Assembly: GCA_040219275.1 (NCBI GenBank)
Contig: JAVJSU010000087.1
Location: 1 to 14,035, forward strand
Direction of reading: 5' to 3'
Length of the DNA: 14,035 nt
Source of the DNA: JAVJSU01 sp040219275
Lineage (GTDB): Bacteria; Chloroflexota; Anaerolineae; Aggregatilineales; Phototrophicaceae
In this document: one piece after another, positions 1 through 6,142 of the stretch
How positions within the stretch are numbered: the first letter of the stretch is position 1
Layout: each line of letters begins with the position of its first letter
The notes under the pieces: generated by a model
Told to the model about the DNA's origin: nothing
Database searches by the model: none
Seen by the model: the letters and a program-made list of their open reading frames with translations, nothing else
Translations under genes and position numbers: made by a program

Positions 1-2
1 AC

Positions 3-140
3 ACCGAGGTTGACCGCACTGACCGCCACGACTTGAGTATTTTTCGCGTCGGCTGGGATTGGTTAGAACGACGATTCGTCTTTGATGATCCCATTCCTAT
101 TCTCTTCAGACCGAACTTCTGTTTGATGTCCGGTTGCTAG
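3..140 (+). CDS. Probable IS transposase, C-terminal fragment
   Basis: This is an open frame from the window edge to TAG at 138-140, giving 45 residues that include HDLSIFRVGWDWLERR and end in LMSGC. Short C-terminal tails with a pattern like SIFRVGWDWLE followed by PIPI.FRP and a final SGC resemble the ends of DDE transposases of the IS4/IS5 type, from memory of those families. The family cannot be fixed without the catalytic core, which lies outside the window. The stop codon sits within CTAG at the exact repeat boundary. IS elements with CTAG targets, such as IS870, are known to obtain their stop codon from the target, and the same may apply here. The gene points into the window. Confidence 0.6.
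   Translation, partial: TEVDRTDRHDLSIFRVGWDWLERRFVFDDPIPILFRPNFCLMSGC
4..140 (+). repeat. Inverted terminal repeat, left copy (IS end)
   Basis: Bases 4-140 are the exact reverse complement of 13899-14035; I compared all 137 positions and found no mismatch. Identity stops immediately after CTAG (137-140), and the flanks then differ completely. The repeat runs to the window edge, so it is the visible end of a longer element present in at least two copies. Because it encodes a transposase-like C-terminus, I read it as one end of an insertion sequence. Confidence 0.9.
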
Positions 141-240
141 CAGAAACTTCTATTTCCTTCCTCGTTTTCTCCACTCCATTCGTAAATGCTGACGCTCTTA
201 TGCGGCGAGACCAAGATGGATCATCACCCCACGACGTAAC

Positions 241-272
241 AAAAAAGCCCGCTATACAGTAATAGCGTGCTT
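241..272 (-). terminator. Rho-independent terminator of the P19-like gene
   Basis: Bases 245-255 and 262-272 form an 11-bp stem with one mismatch and a 6-nt loop. Read on the minus strand, the stem is followed by a run of six T (complement of 241-246). It lies about 30 bp beyond the stop codon at 303, so it closes the P19-like gene as a single-gene transcript. Confidence 0.8.
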
Positions 273-302
273 ATTTTGATCTGCGGTATCAACTCTTAAG
301 CG

Positions 303-845
303 TTAGCTCTTCTTCTGGCCGGTTTTGATCTTCACATTATTGAAGTCAACTTCCGGTGATTCCGTGAAGCGCTGTCCATTTTTCTTATCATGGCGCATAA
401 AATCCGGTGCTTGCACGCGCACATGGAAGGTATATTCTCCATCACCCGGCAATACCCAGTTGCGACCATAGTGATACAACCATGGATGCCAGATGAATGG
501 TTGGACATTACTATCAATTTCATTCTCGGCGGCATCAAGGACTGTCAGGCGTACTTCCAAACCAGGGATAAAACGCCCGTCAGCGGCATCACGAACAGTA
601 ATTTCGATATGGGCGTTTTCTTCACGCGGTTCATACCATACCAGTTCGCCACCCTGCATCTGGTACATACCTTCTGCTTCTTCAACGGCGTAACCAATAA
701 TATAGTCGCCGACTTGCTTTTCCTCACCATGTGCTTCTTCATTAATCATATGGTTGAGCGCATTTGTAAAAGCGTTACCTTGCTCAGTCGCCATCTGTAA
801 TTGTTCTTTTGTCGCTTCATTACTTGGAGTCATCGTAGAAACCAT
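303..845 (-). CDS. P19/Tp34-like metal-binding protein (Fe2+ transport protein family)
   Basis: The 180-residue product resembles the P19/Tp34 fold (Pfam Fe2+ transport protein). Visible matches are H79-x-E81 opening the first core strand, HYG at 125-127 in the motif WHPWLYHYGRNW, and RHD at 151-153. These line up with His/Glu/His/His metal ligands of Campylobacter P19 as I remember them. The P19 methionine ligand seems absent; H120 nearby might replace it. P19 proteins are normally periplasmic, but this one has no signal peptide and starts with a polar, Thr/Asn/Glu-rich segment of about 45 residues, so it is probably cytoplasmic. Similar signal-less proteins occur in haloarchaea, from memory. 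The start is fixed by AGGAGA at 853-858, 7 nt upstream of ATG. It stands alone between its own upstream region and a terminator. The fold call is fair; a role in iron or copper binding is inferred. Confidence 0.6.
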   Translation of the reverse strand: MVSTMTPSNEATKEQLQMATEQGNAFTNALNHMINEEAHGEEKQVGDYIIGYAVEEAEGMYQMQGGELVWYEPREENAHIEITVRDAADGRFIPGLEVRLTVLDAAENEIDSNVQPFIWHPWLYHYGRNWVLPGDGEYTFHVRVQAPDFMRHDKKNGQRFTESPEVDFNNVKIKTGQKKS

Positions 846-852
846 AATGTTT

Positions 853-858
853 TCTCCT
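853..858 (-). promoter_or_regulatory. Ribosome binding site of the P19-like gene
   Basis: On the minus strand AAAGGAGAAAACATT precedes ATG at 845. The AGGAGA core lies 7 nt from the start codon and decides the start. Confidence 0.75.
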
Positions 859-878
859 TTAATTCAATTTACTTAATT

Positions 879-900
879 TGGTCTCACGACCAGTACTATA
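879..900 (-). promoter_or_regulatory. Candidate -10 box and palindrome upstream of the P19-like gene
   Basis: On the minus strand TATAGT (895-900) could be a -10 box; the hexamer 17 bp upstream is a poor -35. Just downstream is a perfect short palindrome, TGGTCTCACGACCA (879-892), where an operator could sit between promoter and ribosome binding site. Metal-responsive control would be plausible but is only a guess. Confidence 0.25.
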
Positions 901-1067
901 AGCATATCAATTGAAACAGAAAGCCACATCGGATAGCTGGTTAGGTTCAATATGGTCCAGTTGGGTACTTTTTATAGCGACCTTCAGACATTACCTGTCG
1001 TATTCATGATCCTAATTGCTGATTGTGCGCGGATGAGCACTATCATCTAAATCACCGCCTTATGCCA

Positions 1068-1380
1068 TTATTCGGTCACACCCCAAAGCTCAATATAACC
1101 ATTTCTGCTGATTGCCATTAGCCGACTATCTTCGCTAAAACTAAGATCATCTACCCTGCTTGTATCCAGTCGATAAAGTTCTGTCAGGTTATCGTCAATG
1201 TTCCAGAAAACCACCTCATTTGTTCTAAAATCACCGACAATGCCTACCAATAATGATGAGTTATAGAGAGATGTCAGGTGTCGGATGGTCAATATCCCAA
1301 ATATACATAGCATTCGACCCACAAAGTAAACGGGTCGCACAAACCGATGCTAACCCGGCATGTAACGAACGATATTCTCC
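1068..1380 (-). pseudogene. Frameshifted WD40-repeat remnant
   Basis: Two minus-strand frames join into WD40-like sequence. The upstream frame (1380 to about 1261) reads SNAMYIWDIDHPTPDISL and then stops. The next frame (from about 1262 to the stop at 1068) contains NEVVFWNID, then LSFSEDSRLMAISRNGYIEL and a final WGVTE. The pattern of hydrophobic strand, SxDxRLxA, and IELW is typical of a WD40 blade. The break falls in a CTCTCT stretch near 1262-1270. A TGA lies directly upstream in the first frame, and no ribosome binding site or start fits. Only the last one to two blades survive, so this is the decayed 3' end of a longer beta-propeller gene. Confidence 0.6.
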
Positions 1381-1474
1381 TCACTTTATACGTCATTGAG
1401 TCATTAAAATAGAGATCATCATCAGATCAAAGAAGCGCTCTCAAGATGGCGTATAATAGGAAAATGAGACATGC

Positions 1475-1484
1475 AAGGAGAAGG
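1475..1484 (+). promoter_or_regulatory. Ribosome binding site deciding the start at 1486
   Basis: AAGGAGAAGG lies between two in-frame ATG codons at 1471 and 1486. It sits inside the longer reading frame and has normal spacing only to ATG 1486, so the downstream start is preferred. Confidence 0.7.
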
Positions 1485-1485
1485 A

Positions 1486-2652
1486 ATGGCTAAAGAATAC
1501 ATTGTGGGTGTTATGCTGACACCCGTTGAAAGTCCCGGACCGGAATTTGAAAAAACTGTGGATGACGCTGTAAAAATAATGGAGCAAATTTTCGCCCAAC
1601 GCATTCCGAATTTGAAGCTAGAATTCTTTAAATTCATCGGCCCACACCTCACCCCGACCAAAGGGAGCTATGCCCCGATGGAGTTTCTTCAACTCGGTCT
1701 CATTGAAAAAGTCGAGCGCAAGCCCAACTTTTTGCTTGTCGTGACTGAGGTTGAGCTGATGCCACGTCTGGCCACCTATTCAGTCGCCTTGCCCAGCGCC
1801 ATCACGAATGTTGGCATCCTTTCCACAAAACGACTTAACCCGCACTTCTGGGGAGAATCCGGGGAAAACGATGTCACATCCCGGCGTCTAGCAGGACTTA
1901 TGCTACATACACTCGGTCACCTACTAAACCTCAAGGATCACTCTGATCCACACAACATTATGTACCACTATGATCAGTTAAATGACCTTGAGCAAATGCG
2001 TGAGATTAACGATCAACAAGCCATGCAAATGAAACAGGCGCTACCCGTAGAAGCGCGCGATCTGACGGCCAGAACACCCGCTCCTGCATTTGTGTTTAAG
2101 CGTATTCTAGCGAATTGGTCAAGTATCTGGCGAACAGTACGTCGGGCGAACCCTTTTCGCCTTGCTTTACAACTGACGACCATGATTACCGCCGCGATCT
2201 CGCTGATGATTGTTATCTTCTTCAGTACTGAGATGTGGGATATTGGTAGCACGGTCGAGTTGTATCAGTTTGCGCTCTTCGCGCTTCTCTCCATCGTCAT
2301 TGCCACCCTCGTTCTGTACCGATCTTATTCGATCCGCAACATCACAACCCGTACTCAGCGGATTTCCGAATCCGTCGTAGTCACAAATACAGCGACCCTA
2401 TTCACGCTTTTTCTAACGATGCTTGTTCTTTATACATTATTCTGGTTGATAGTCTATTTCGGGATCTTGACCTTTTTCCCGCGAACGCTCATGGAGACAT
2501 GGCCAACAGTCGATCCTGCGATACGGACACTGGATCATATCAAGCTGAGTACGTTCATTGCCGGAATGGGTACGCTAGCGGGTTCGCTGGGTGCCAGAGC
2601 AGAAAACAAGGATGTTATCCGCCATATTCTGTTTATTGATGCGGAATTCTAG
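1486..2652 (+). CDS. Membrane-anchored metzincin-like protein with degenerate zinc motif
   Basis: The product has 388 residues from ATG 1486 (393 from ATG 1471). Residues 1-200 form a soluble domain resembling archaemetzincin/matrixin-type proteases. The zinc helix reads HTLGHLLNLKDH (141-152), followed by a Met-turn-like NIMY (157-160). In active metzincins the motif is HExxHxxGxxH/D; here the catalytic Glu is T142 and the Gly is N148, while H141, H145 and D151 or H152 could still bind metal. Four hydrophobic segments follow at about 227-250, 260-281, 302-330 and 355-372. There is no signal peptide, so the N-terminal domain probably stays in the cytoplasm. I do not recognise a named family. 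It may be a pseudoenzyme, a metal or peptide sensor, or a protease with an unusual mechanism. No close partner gene is visible; neighbours on both sides are minus-strand remnants. Confidence 0.6.
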   Translation: MAKEYIVGVMLTPVESPGPEFEKTVDDAVKIMEQIFAQRIPNLKLEFFKFIGPHLTPTKGSYAPMEFLQLGLIEKVERKPNFLLVVTEVELMPRLATYSVALPSAITNVGILSTKRLNPHFWGESGENDVTSRRLAGLMLHTLGHLLNLKDHSDPHNIMYHYDQLNDLEQMREINDQQAMQMKQALPVEARDLTARTPAPAFVFKRILANWSSIWRTVRRANPFRLALQLTTMITAAISLMIVIFFSTEMWDIGSTVELYQFALFALLSIVIATLVLYRSYSIRNITTRTQRISESVVVTNTATLFTLFLTMLVLYTLFWLIVYFGILTFFPRTLMETWPTVDPAIRTLDHIKLSTFIAGMGTLAGSLGARAENKDVIRHILFIDAEF

Positions 2653-2690
2653 GTGTTTGCCAGATGATTTACGCACTCGACTGAATTCTA

Positions 2691-2860
2691 TCACCGGGAA
2701 AGCTCGCTGAAGTGAGCGATAGAATTGCCAATCACATTCGTGACCGCGCCCCTTCCCGTTGGAGTTTGCCGCGCACCGTAAGAATGCCACCCGCGCGGAC
2801 GACCTGAGGGAACTCCGCATAGACCGATGGTCGCACGATGGCATTCCGGTTATAGCACGG
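2691..2860 (-). pseudogene. Remnant of DnaE2/ImuC-like DNA polymerase C-terminus
   Basis: One minus-strand frame (2860 to about 2748) reads NAIVRPSVYAEF, then VVRAGGILTVRGKLQREG. A shift of one base continues it as GAVTNVIGNSIAHFSELSR up to TGA at 2691-2693. This matches the C-terminal OB-fold of DnaE-type polymerases, particularly the error-prone DnaE2/ImuC type, where the pattern (L/A)IVxPxVFExxxxVVxxAxxLxVxGxxQREGGVxxVxA is familiar. Family recognition is from memory. A stop lies just upstream of the matching part and no start or ribosome binding site is present, so only a fragment of about 55 codons remains. It fills most of the gap between the metzincin-like gene and the xpb promoter. 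Confidence 0.5.
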
Positions 2861-2906
2861 CTAGAATCCAATTTGAAATCGGGCGTGTGGGGCTAAACAG
2901 CGTGGT

Positions 2907-2935
2907 TTGAAATTTCTAACAACCCGTCTTACAAT
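2907..2935 (+). promoter_or_regulatory. Sigma70-type promoter of xpb-bax1
   Basis: TTGAAA (2907-2912) and TACAAT (2930-2935) are separated by exactly 17 bp, giving a near-consensus housekeeping promoter. Transcription would start near 2942, about 27 nt ahead of the xpb ATG. No SOS-type or other operator palindrome is evident. Confidence 0.7.
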
Positions 2936-2968
2936 CGGGGTATGTTTTTTAAAGCGAAAGTCTAAGCG

Positions 2969-4327
2969 ATGACCGACTCACCCACACTCTCCTTTCAGGG
3001 GGGAACGCTCGTGATCGCGCATCTGAAAGCCGATCAACCACCCGGTGATCCCTTCCAGTGGATCAAAGGTAAGTGGCGCTGTGAGGCATACCACTATCCT
3101 GATGTTAACGTCGATGGTGTCCGTGATACCGTCCCGCGCTGGCAACCCCTCAACTGCCAGTTGGATGACAGTCGCGTCTCTCACGATTTCCAGAATGAAG
3201 CGATTGACGCGTGGGAATCCGCTGGCAGACGCGGCAGTATCGTTCTGCCCACCGGCGCGGGCAAGACCTTCGTTGCCGTACAAGCCATCCACCGGGCGAA
3301 TCGTTCTGCGCTGATCGTTGCGCCGACCATTGACCTGTTGCATCAGTGGTATGCACGTCTGAGCAACGCGCTCAATACAGAGGTGGGCGTATATTATGGC
3401 GCGGAAAAGCAGGTACGCCCCCTGACCGTGACCACCTATCATTCGGCGGGCAATCTTATCGCCGAACATGGCAACACCTTCAAGATGATTGTGTTTGATG
3501 AGGTGCATCATCTACCCGCACCAAGCTGGGGTGAAACCGCGCTGATGTCGCCTTCGCCCTTCCGTCTGGGATTAACCGCCACCTATCCAGAAGATCACGA
3601 AATGGAGAACGGACGCTGGCACATTGATCGCCTGATCGGACCCATTGTTTACCAGAAACGGGTCAGCGACCTGATCGGCAAGCGGCTAGCGGATTATCGC
3701 ACCCAGCGCATCCGGGTTGATCTGAACAAAGAAGAACGCGCCGCTTACGAAGCAGATTTCGCCATCTACGCCGGATTCTTCCGCTCACGACGACTGCGCG
3801 AGACGCATGGGGCAAACTGGCTCCTCGAATTAATGCGTCTGAGTGCCTTTGAGCGTGATGCACGGGCGGCACTGCTGGCACGGCATCGTATTCTGCGACT
3901 GCTAGCAGGCTGTGAGGGTAAGTTGGATGCGCTGGCACAACTCCTGCGCGAACATATCAGCGAGCAAATCCTGATCTTCACCGAGAGCAACGATACCGTT
4001 TACGAACTCTCACGCCGCCATTTGATCCCGGCATTGACGCATGAAACGAAAGCCGCCGAACGCAAACGCCTGCTGGAAGCCTTCCGCGAAGGGACATATC
4101 CGGCGCTGGTCACTTCGAAGGTGCTCAATGAAGGGGTCGATGTGCCTGAAGCCAAAGTCGCCATTGTGCTGGGCGGCACCTCAAGTGCGCGTGAATATAT
4201 TCAGCGATTAGGGCGGGTGCTCCGCAAGACGGGCAATCTTGAAGCGGTGCTCTATGAGGTGATCGCACGGGATACGGTGGATGAAGGACGAGCACAACGC
4301 CGCCGTCCGAAGGCAGGCACGGTTTAG
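2969..4327 (+). CDS. xpb: XPB/Rad25-type SF2 DNA helicase
   Basis: The 452-residue product is a superfamily 2 helicase of the XPB type, close to the usual length of archaeal and bacterial XPB. Motif I is LPTGAGKT (93-100), motif II DEVHH (177-181), motif III TAT (203-205), and motif VI QRLGRVLR (412-419). The second RecA-like domain includes ILIFTESNDTVYELS and TSKVLNEGVDVPEA. XPB is an ATP-dependent 3'-5' translocase that opens damaged DNA. In archaea it partners with the nuclease Bax1, whose gene follows directly, which supports this call over a generic DEAD-box helicase. ATG 2969 has no strong Shine-Dalgarno, but it is the first start after a good promoter. TAG ends at 4327 and the next ATG begins at 4328, indicating translational coupling. 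The expected cellular role is processing of DNA damage in the cytoplasm. Confidence 0.88.
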   Translation: MTDSPTLSFQGGTLVIAHLKADQPPGDPFQWIKGKWRCEAYHYPDVNVDGVRDTVPRWQPLNCQLDDSRVSHDFQNEAIDAWESAGRRGSIVLPTGAGKTFVAVQAIHRANRSALIVAPTIDLLHQWYARLSNALNTEVGVYYGAEKQVRPLTVTTYHSAGNLIAEHGNTFKMIVFDEVHHLPAPSWGETALMSPSPFRLGLTATYPEDHEMENGRWHIDRLIGPIVYQKRVSDLIGKRLADYRTQRIRVDLNKEERAAYEADFAIYAGFFRSRRLRETHGANWLLELMRLSAFERDARAALLARHRILRLLAGCEGKLDALAQLLREHISEQILIFTESNDTVYELSRRHLIPALTHETKAAERKRLLEAFREGTYPALVTSKVLNEGVDVPEAKVAIVLGGTSSAREYIQRLGRVLRKTGNLEAVLYEVIARDTVDEGRAQRRRPKAGTV

Positions 4328-5545
4328 ATGCTGACAGGCGAATTGGTGCGTCCGCGTTTGGTTCAGCATGGCACAACCCTTGAGGTGAAAACCCTGCGCG
4401 ATGCTGACCGAGCATGGCTCCGCACCGCAGGCGATCTGATCACCTTATGGGAACGGCACACCGGACGAACACGCGACGCATGGGAAAGCGCGGTTGAGGA
4501 GTATCTGGGGGATCGCGTGGATTACATCATCGTGCGCGGACTGGCAAAAGTGCTGGCGGATGCGGCGACCTTCGCCTCCCCCACCACGCTCATAACCCCG
4601 GAAGACCTACGCCAGCAGTTGTTTGCGGCGGGTCCGGCGTTCGAGACCCGTGATCTCTTCCATCCGCAAACACGGCATGACCGATTGGCGACAATCGCGG
4701 CACAATTGGAGATCGCACCGGATGCCCTTGAAGCGGCACTTTATGCGGATCGGATCGGCGCGCAAACCATCACCGAAGCCGGACGCGACTGGACTCCGGC
4801 GGAGCTGATCGCCCGGTACAATCTGGAATTACACCGGGGTGTGCTTTACTGGTCAAATCTGATGGAGGTGCAAATTCACGACACTTTCAAAGATTTCTGG
4901 CGCTACCTCAAGCTGTTCAAGTTGATGTTTGAGGCATACCCGATTGAGGGCGGGTATCACGTCACGCTGGACGGTCCCATTTCGCCTTTTGTTCGCTCAA
5001 CCACCCGCTACGGGCAGCAATTTGCCGCTTTTCTTCCGGCATTATTCCTGTGTGAGCGCTGGTCGATGCGGGCGACGATCCGTAACAGTAAATTTGATCG
5101 TGAATTGATTTATCGGCTGGATCATACCGCCCCGCTGACCTCCCATTTTACCCGGAGTGGGGATTTCGACAGCCGGATGGAAGCCGATTTCGCGGCAGAA
5201 TTTCAGGACAAGCTGGGCGATGCGCGTGGCAAGTGGCTACTCACACGCGAGGATGAGGTTTTGCTTCTCGGCGATACGGTCATGATCCCGGATTTTGCCT
5301 TCACCCATCAAGACGATGGTCGGCGAGCGCTGGTGGAGATCGTCGGTTTCTGGCATCCGGATTATCTCAAGCGCAAGCTGGCAAAGGTGCGGGCGGCAGG
5401 ACGGGATGATCTGATTCTGCTGGTGTACGAAGGCGTGAACCTGACCGGCGAGAAGCTGGATGATGTGCCGGGCGAGATCCTCTATTTTGCCACCAAACCG
5501 GTCATCAAGGAGGTCATGGCGGCGGTTGAACGGCGAGCACGCTAA
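4328..5545 (+). CDS. bax1: Bax1-family nuclease (DUF790), XPB partner
   Basis: The 405-residue product matches DUF790/Bax1, the nuclease that binds XPB in archaeal nucleotide excision repair. The C-terminal third holds a PD-(D/E)xK-like core: IPDF with D322, then VEIVGFW with E337, and K348 or K350 in YLKRKL. The next strand is DLILLVYEGVNL. The N-terminal start TGELVRPRLV is typical of the family, as I remember it. The gene begins at the base after the xpb stop, so helicase and nuclease are probably made in equal amounts and act as a complex that unwinds and then cuts damaged DNA. No terminator is visible after TAA; antisense RHS debris begins within about 50 bp. The call is confident on family; bacterial function is inferred from archaeal work. 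Confidence 0.85.
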   Translation: MLTGELVRPRLVQHGTTLEVKTLRDADRAWLRTAGDLITLWERHTGRTRDAWESAVEEYLGDRVDYIIVRGLAKVLADAATFASPTTLITPEDLRQQLFAAGPAFETRDLFHPQTRHDRLATIAAQLEIAPDALEAALYADRIGAQTITEAGRDWTPAELIARYNLELHRGVLYWSNLMEVQIHDTFKDFWRYLKLFKLMFEAYPIEGGYHVTLDGPISPFVRSTTRYGQQFAAFLPALFLCERWSMRATIRNSKFDRELIYRLDHTAPLTSHFTRSGDFDSRMEADFAAEFQDKLGDARGKWLLTREDEVLLLGDTVMIPDFAFTHQDDGRRALVEIVGFWHPDYLKRKLAKVRAAGRDDLILLVYEGVNLTGEKLDDVPGEILYFATKPVIKEVMAAVERRAR

Positions 5546-5589
5546 ACACCAATCCCTCAGTTGTTGATTATGTACCAGCCACTCACCAT

Positions 5590-5735
5590 CGCCAATATTA
5601 ACCGGATTTCCACCAACATAGCCATAAGGATTCCAGTACTATCGAAGCAGACGCGCCGACAATGCCTTGCACCGGGTCTTGCTGGGTGAAGATGCCCAAA
5701 GCCGGATCATAGTAGCGGGCGCGCGGCGGTGTGCG
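5590..5735 (-). pseudogene. RHS repeat-associated core remnant
   Basis: One minus-strand frame reads RARYYDPALGIFTQQDPVQG (about 5727-5668); another continues as YWNPYGYVGGNPVN (about 5639-5598). ARYYDPxLGxFxxxDP followed by NxYxYVxxNPVN is the hallmark of the RHS-associated core, which precedes the variable toxin tip in RHS/YD-repeat proteins. The two halves are in different frames, and nothing RHS-like remains beyond them. The sequence then runs into the 3' end of bax1 on the opposite strand. This is a short fossil of a polymorphic toxin or surface RHS gene. Confidence 0.75.
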
Positions 5736-5785
5736 AGAGAAAAGAATCTGTCGTCAATTGGTCAATACAGAATTCAAATATGAAA

Positions 5786-6142
5786 TCATCTATTTGAACC
5801 TCGCTTGACGCGCGAGACAATAACTCTCGCCGAAGGAATCGTCTCAATCCACTCACTTCCCTTAGCCCAAATAGGGTACACAGGACACTGATGGAGATTT
5901 GCAGAAGATAATTTACCCTGAATAAAGACAGATTGGCGCGAATCGGATGATGCGACAAGCAATACAACACTAGCATTTTCTATAGCGTGCCGGATAGCTT
6001 GTTCCCAATTAGTCGTACCGGGTCACAATCCAATAGTATCGGCTCAAACATTTATGCCACTATCTCGAAGATGATTAGACAACTGTTCAATAAAAGCAGA
6101 GTCACGACTCAGATATGAAATAATAATATCTATTGCCATCAT
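5786..6142 (-). pseudogene. TIR-domain protein remnant with two in-frame TGA codons
   Basis: The frame starting with ATGATG at 6142 reads MAIDIIISYLSRDSAFIEQL, then HLRDSGINV. It meets TGA at 6046-6044, ADTIGL, a second TGA at 6025-6023, and continues with PGTTNWEQAIRHAIENASVV and LLVASSDSRQS, then VYPIWAKGSEWIETIPSARV, ending at TGA 5788-5786. This is a recognisable TIR domain of the type in which ISYSxxDxxFVxxL, VWxDxxGLxPGTxNWExAI and a later WI.CIP box are conserved. The first TGA falls where a Trp is expected. TIR domains in bacteria commonly cut NAD+ in immunity systems or mediate protein contacts. The start codon directly follows the TAA of the lactonase gene, so the two were probably once one transcript. 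With two stops it is most likely dead. Confidence 0.75.

Noticed and set aside
141..240. Open plus-strand frame after the left IS end
   Set aside because: It has no start, no ribosome binding site and no recognisable sequence. Nothing else is visible in 141-240.
390..800. Plus-strand ORF opposite the P19-like gene
   Set aside because: The minus-strand gene has a ribosome binding site, a terminator and P19-like motifs; the plus-strand frame has none.
2684..2726. Hairpin formed by ATTCTATC and GATAGAAT as a terminator of the metzincin-like gene
   Set aside because: The loop is long, there is no T-run on either strand, and it falls within the decayed polymerase fragment.
2575..2871. 98-aa minus-strand ORF as a gene
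   Set aside because: It overlaps the 3' end of the metzincin-like gene, and the neighbouring frames hold the polymerase-like remnant; this frame itself resembles nothing.
2978..3511. Long antisense ORF (177 aa) opposite xpb, and similar antisense frames in bax1, the permeases and the ATPase
   Set aside because: They overlap genes with clear family motifs, show no recognisable domain, and are expected shadows of GC-rich or biased coding sequence.
5707..5976. 89-aa minus-strand ORF as a gene
   Set aside because: It runs out of frame through the TIR remnant and into the RHS remnant; the adjacent frames explain the sequence better.
5786..6142. TGA recoded as Trp or Gly in the TIR gene
   Set aside because: About 3,000 codons of intact genes in the window contain no in-frame TGA and use TGG for Trp. 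The second TGA is not at a Trp position.
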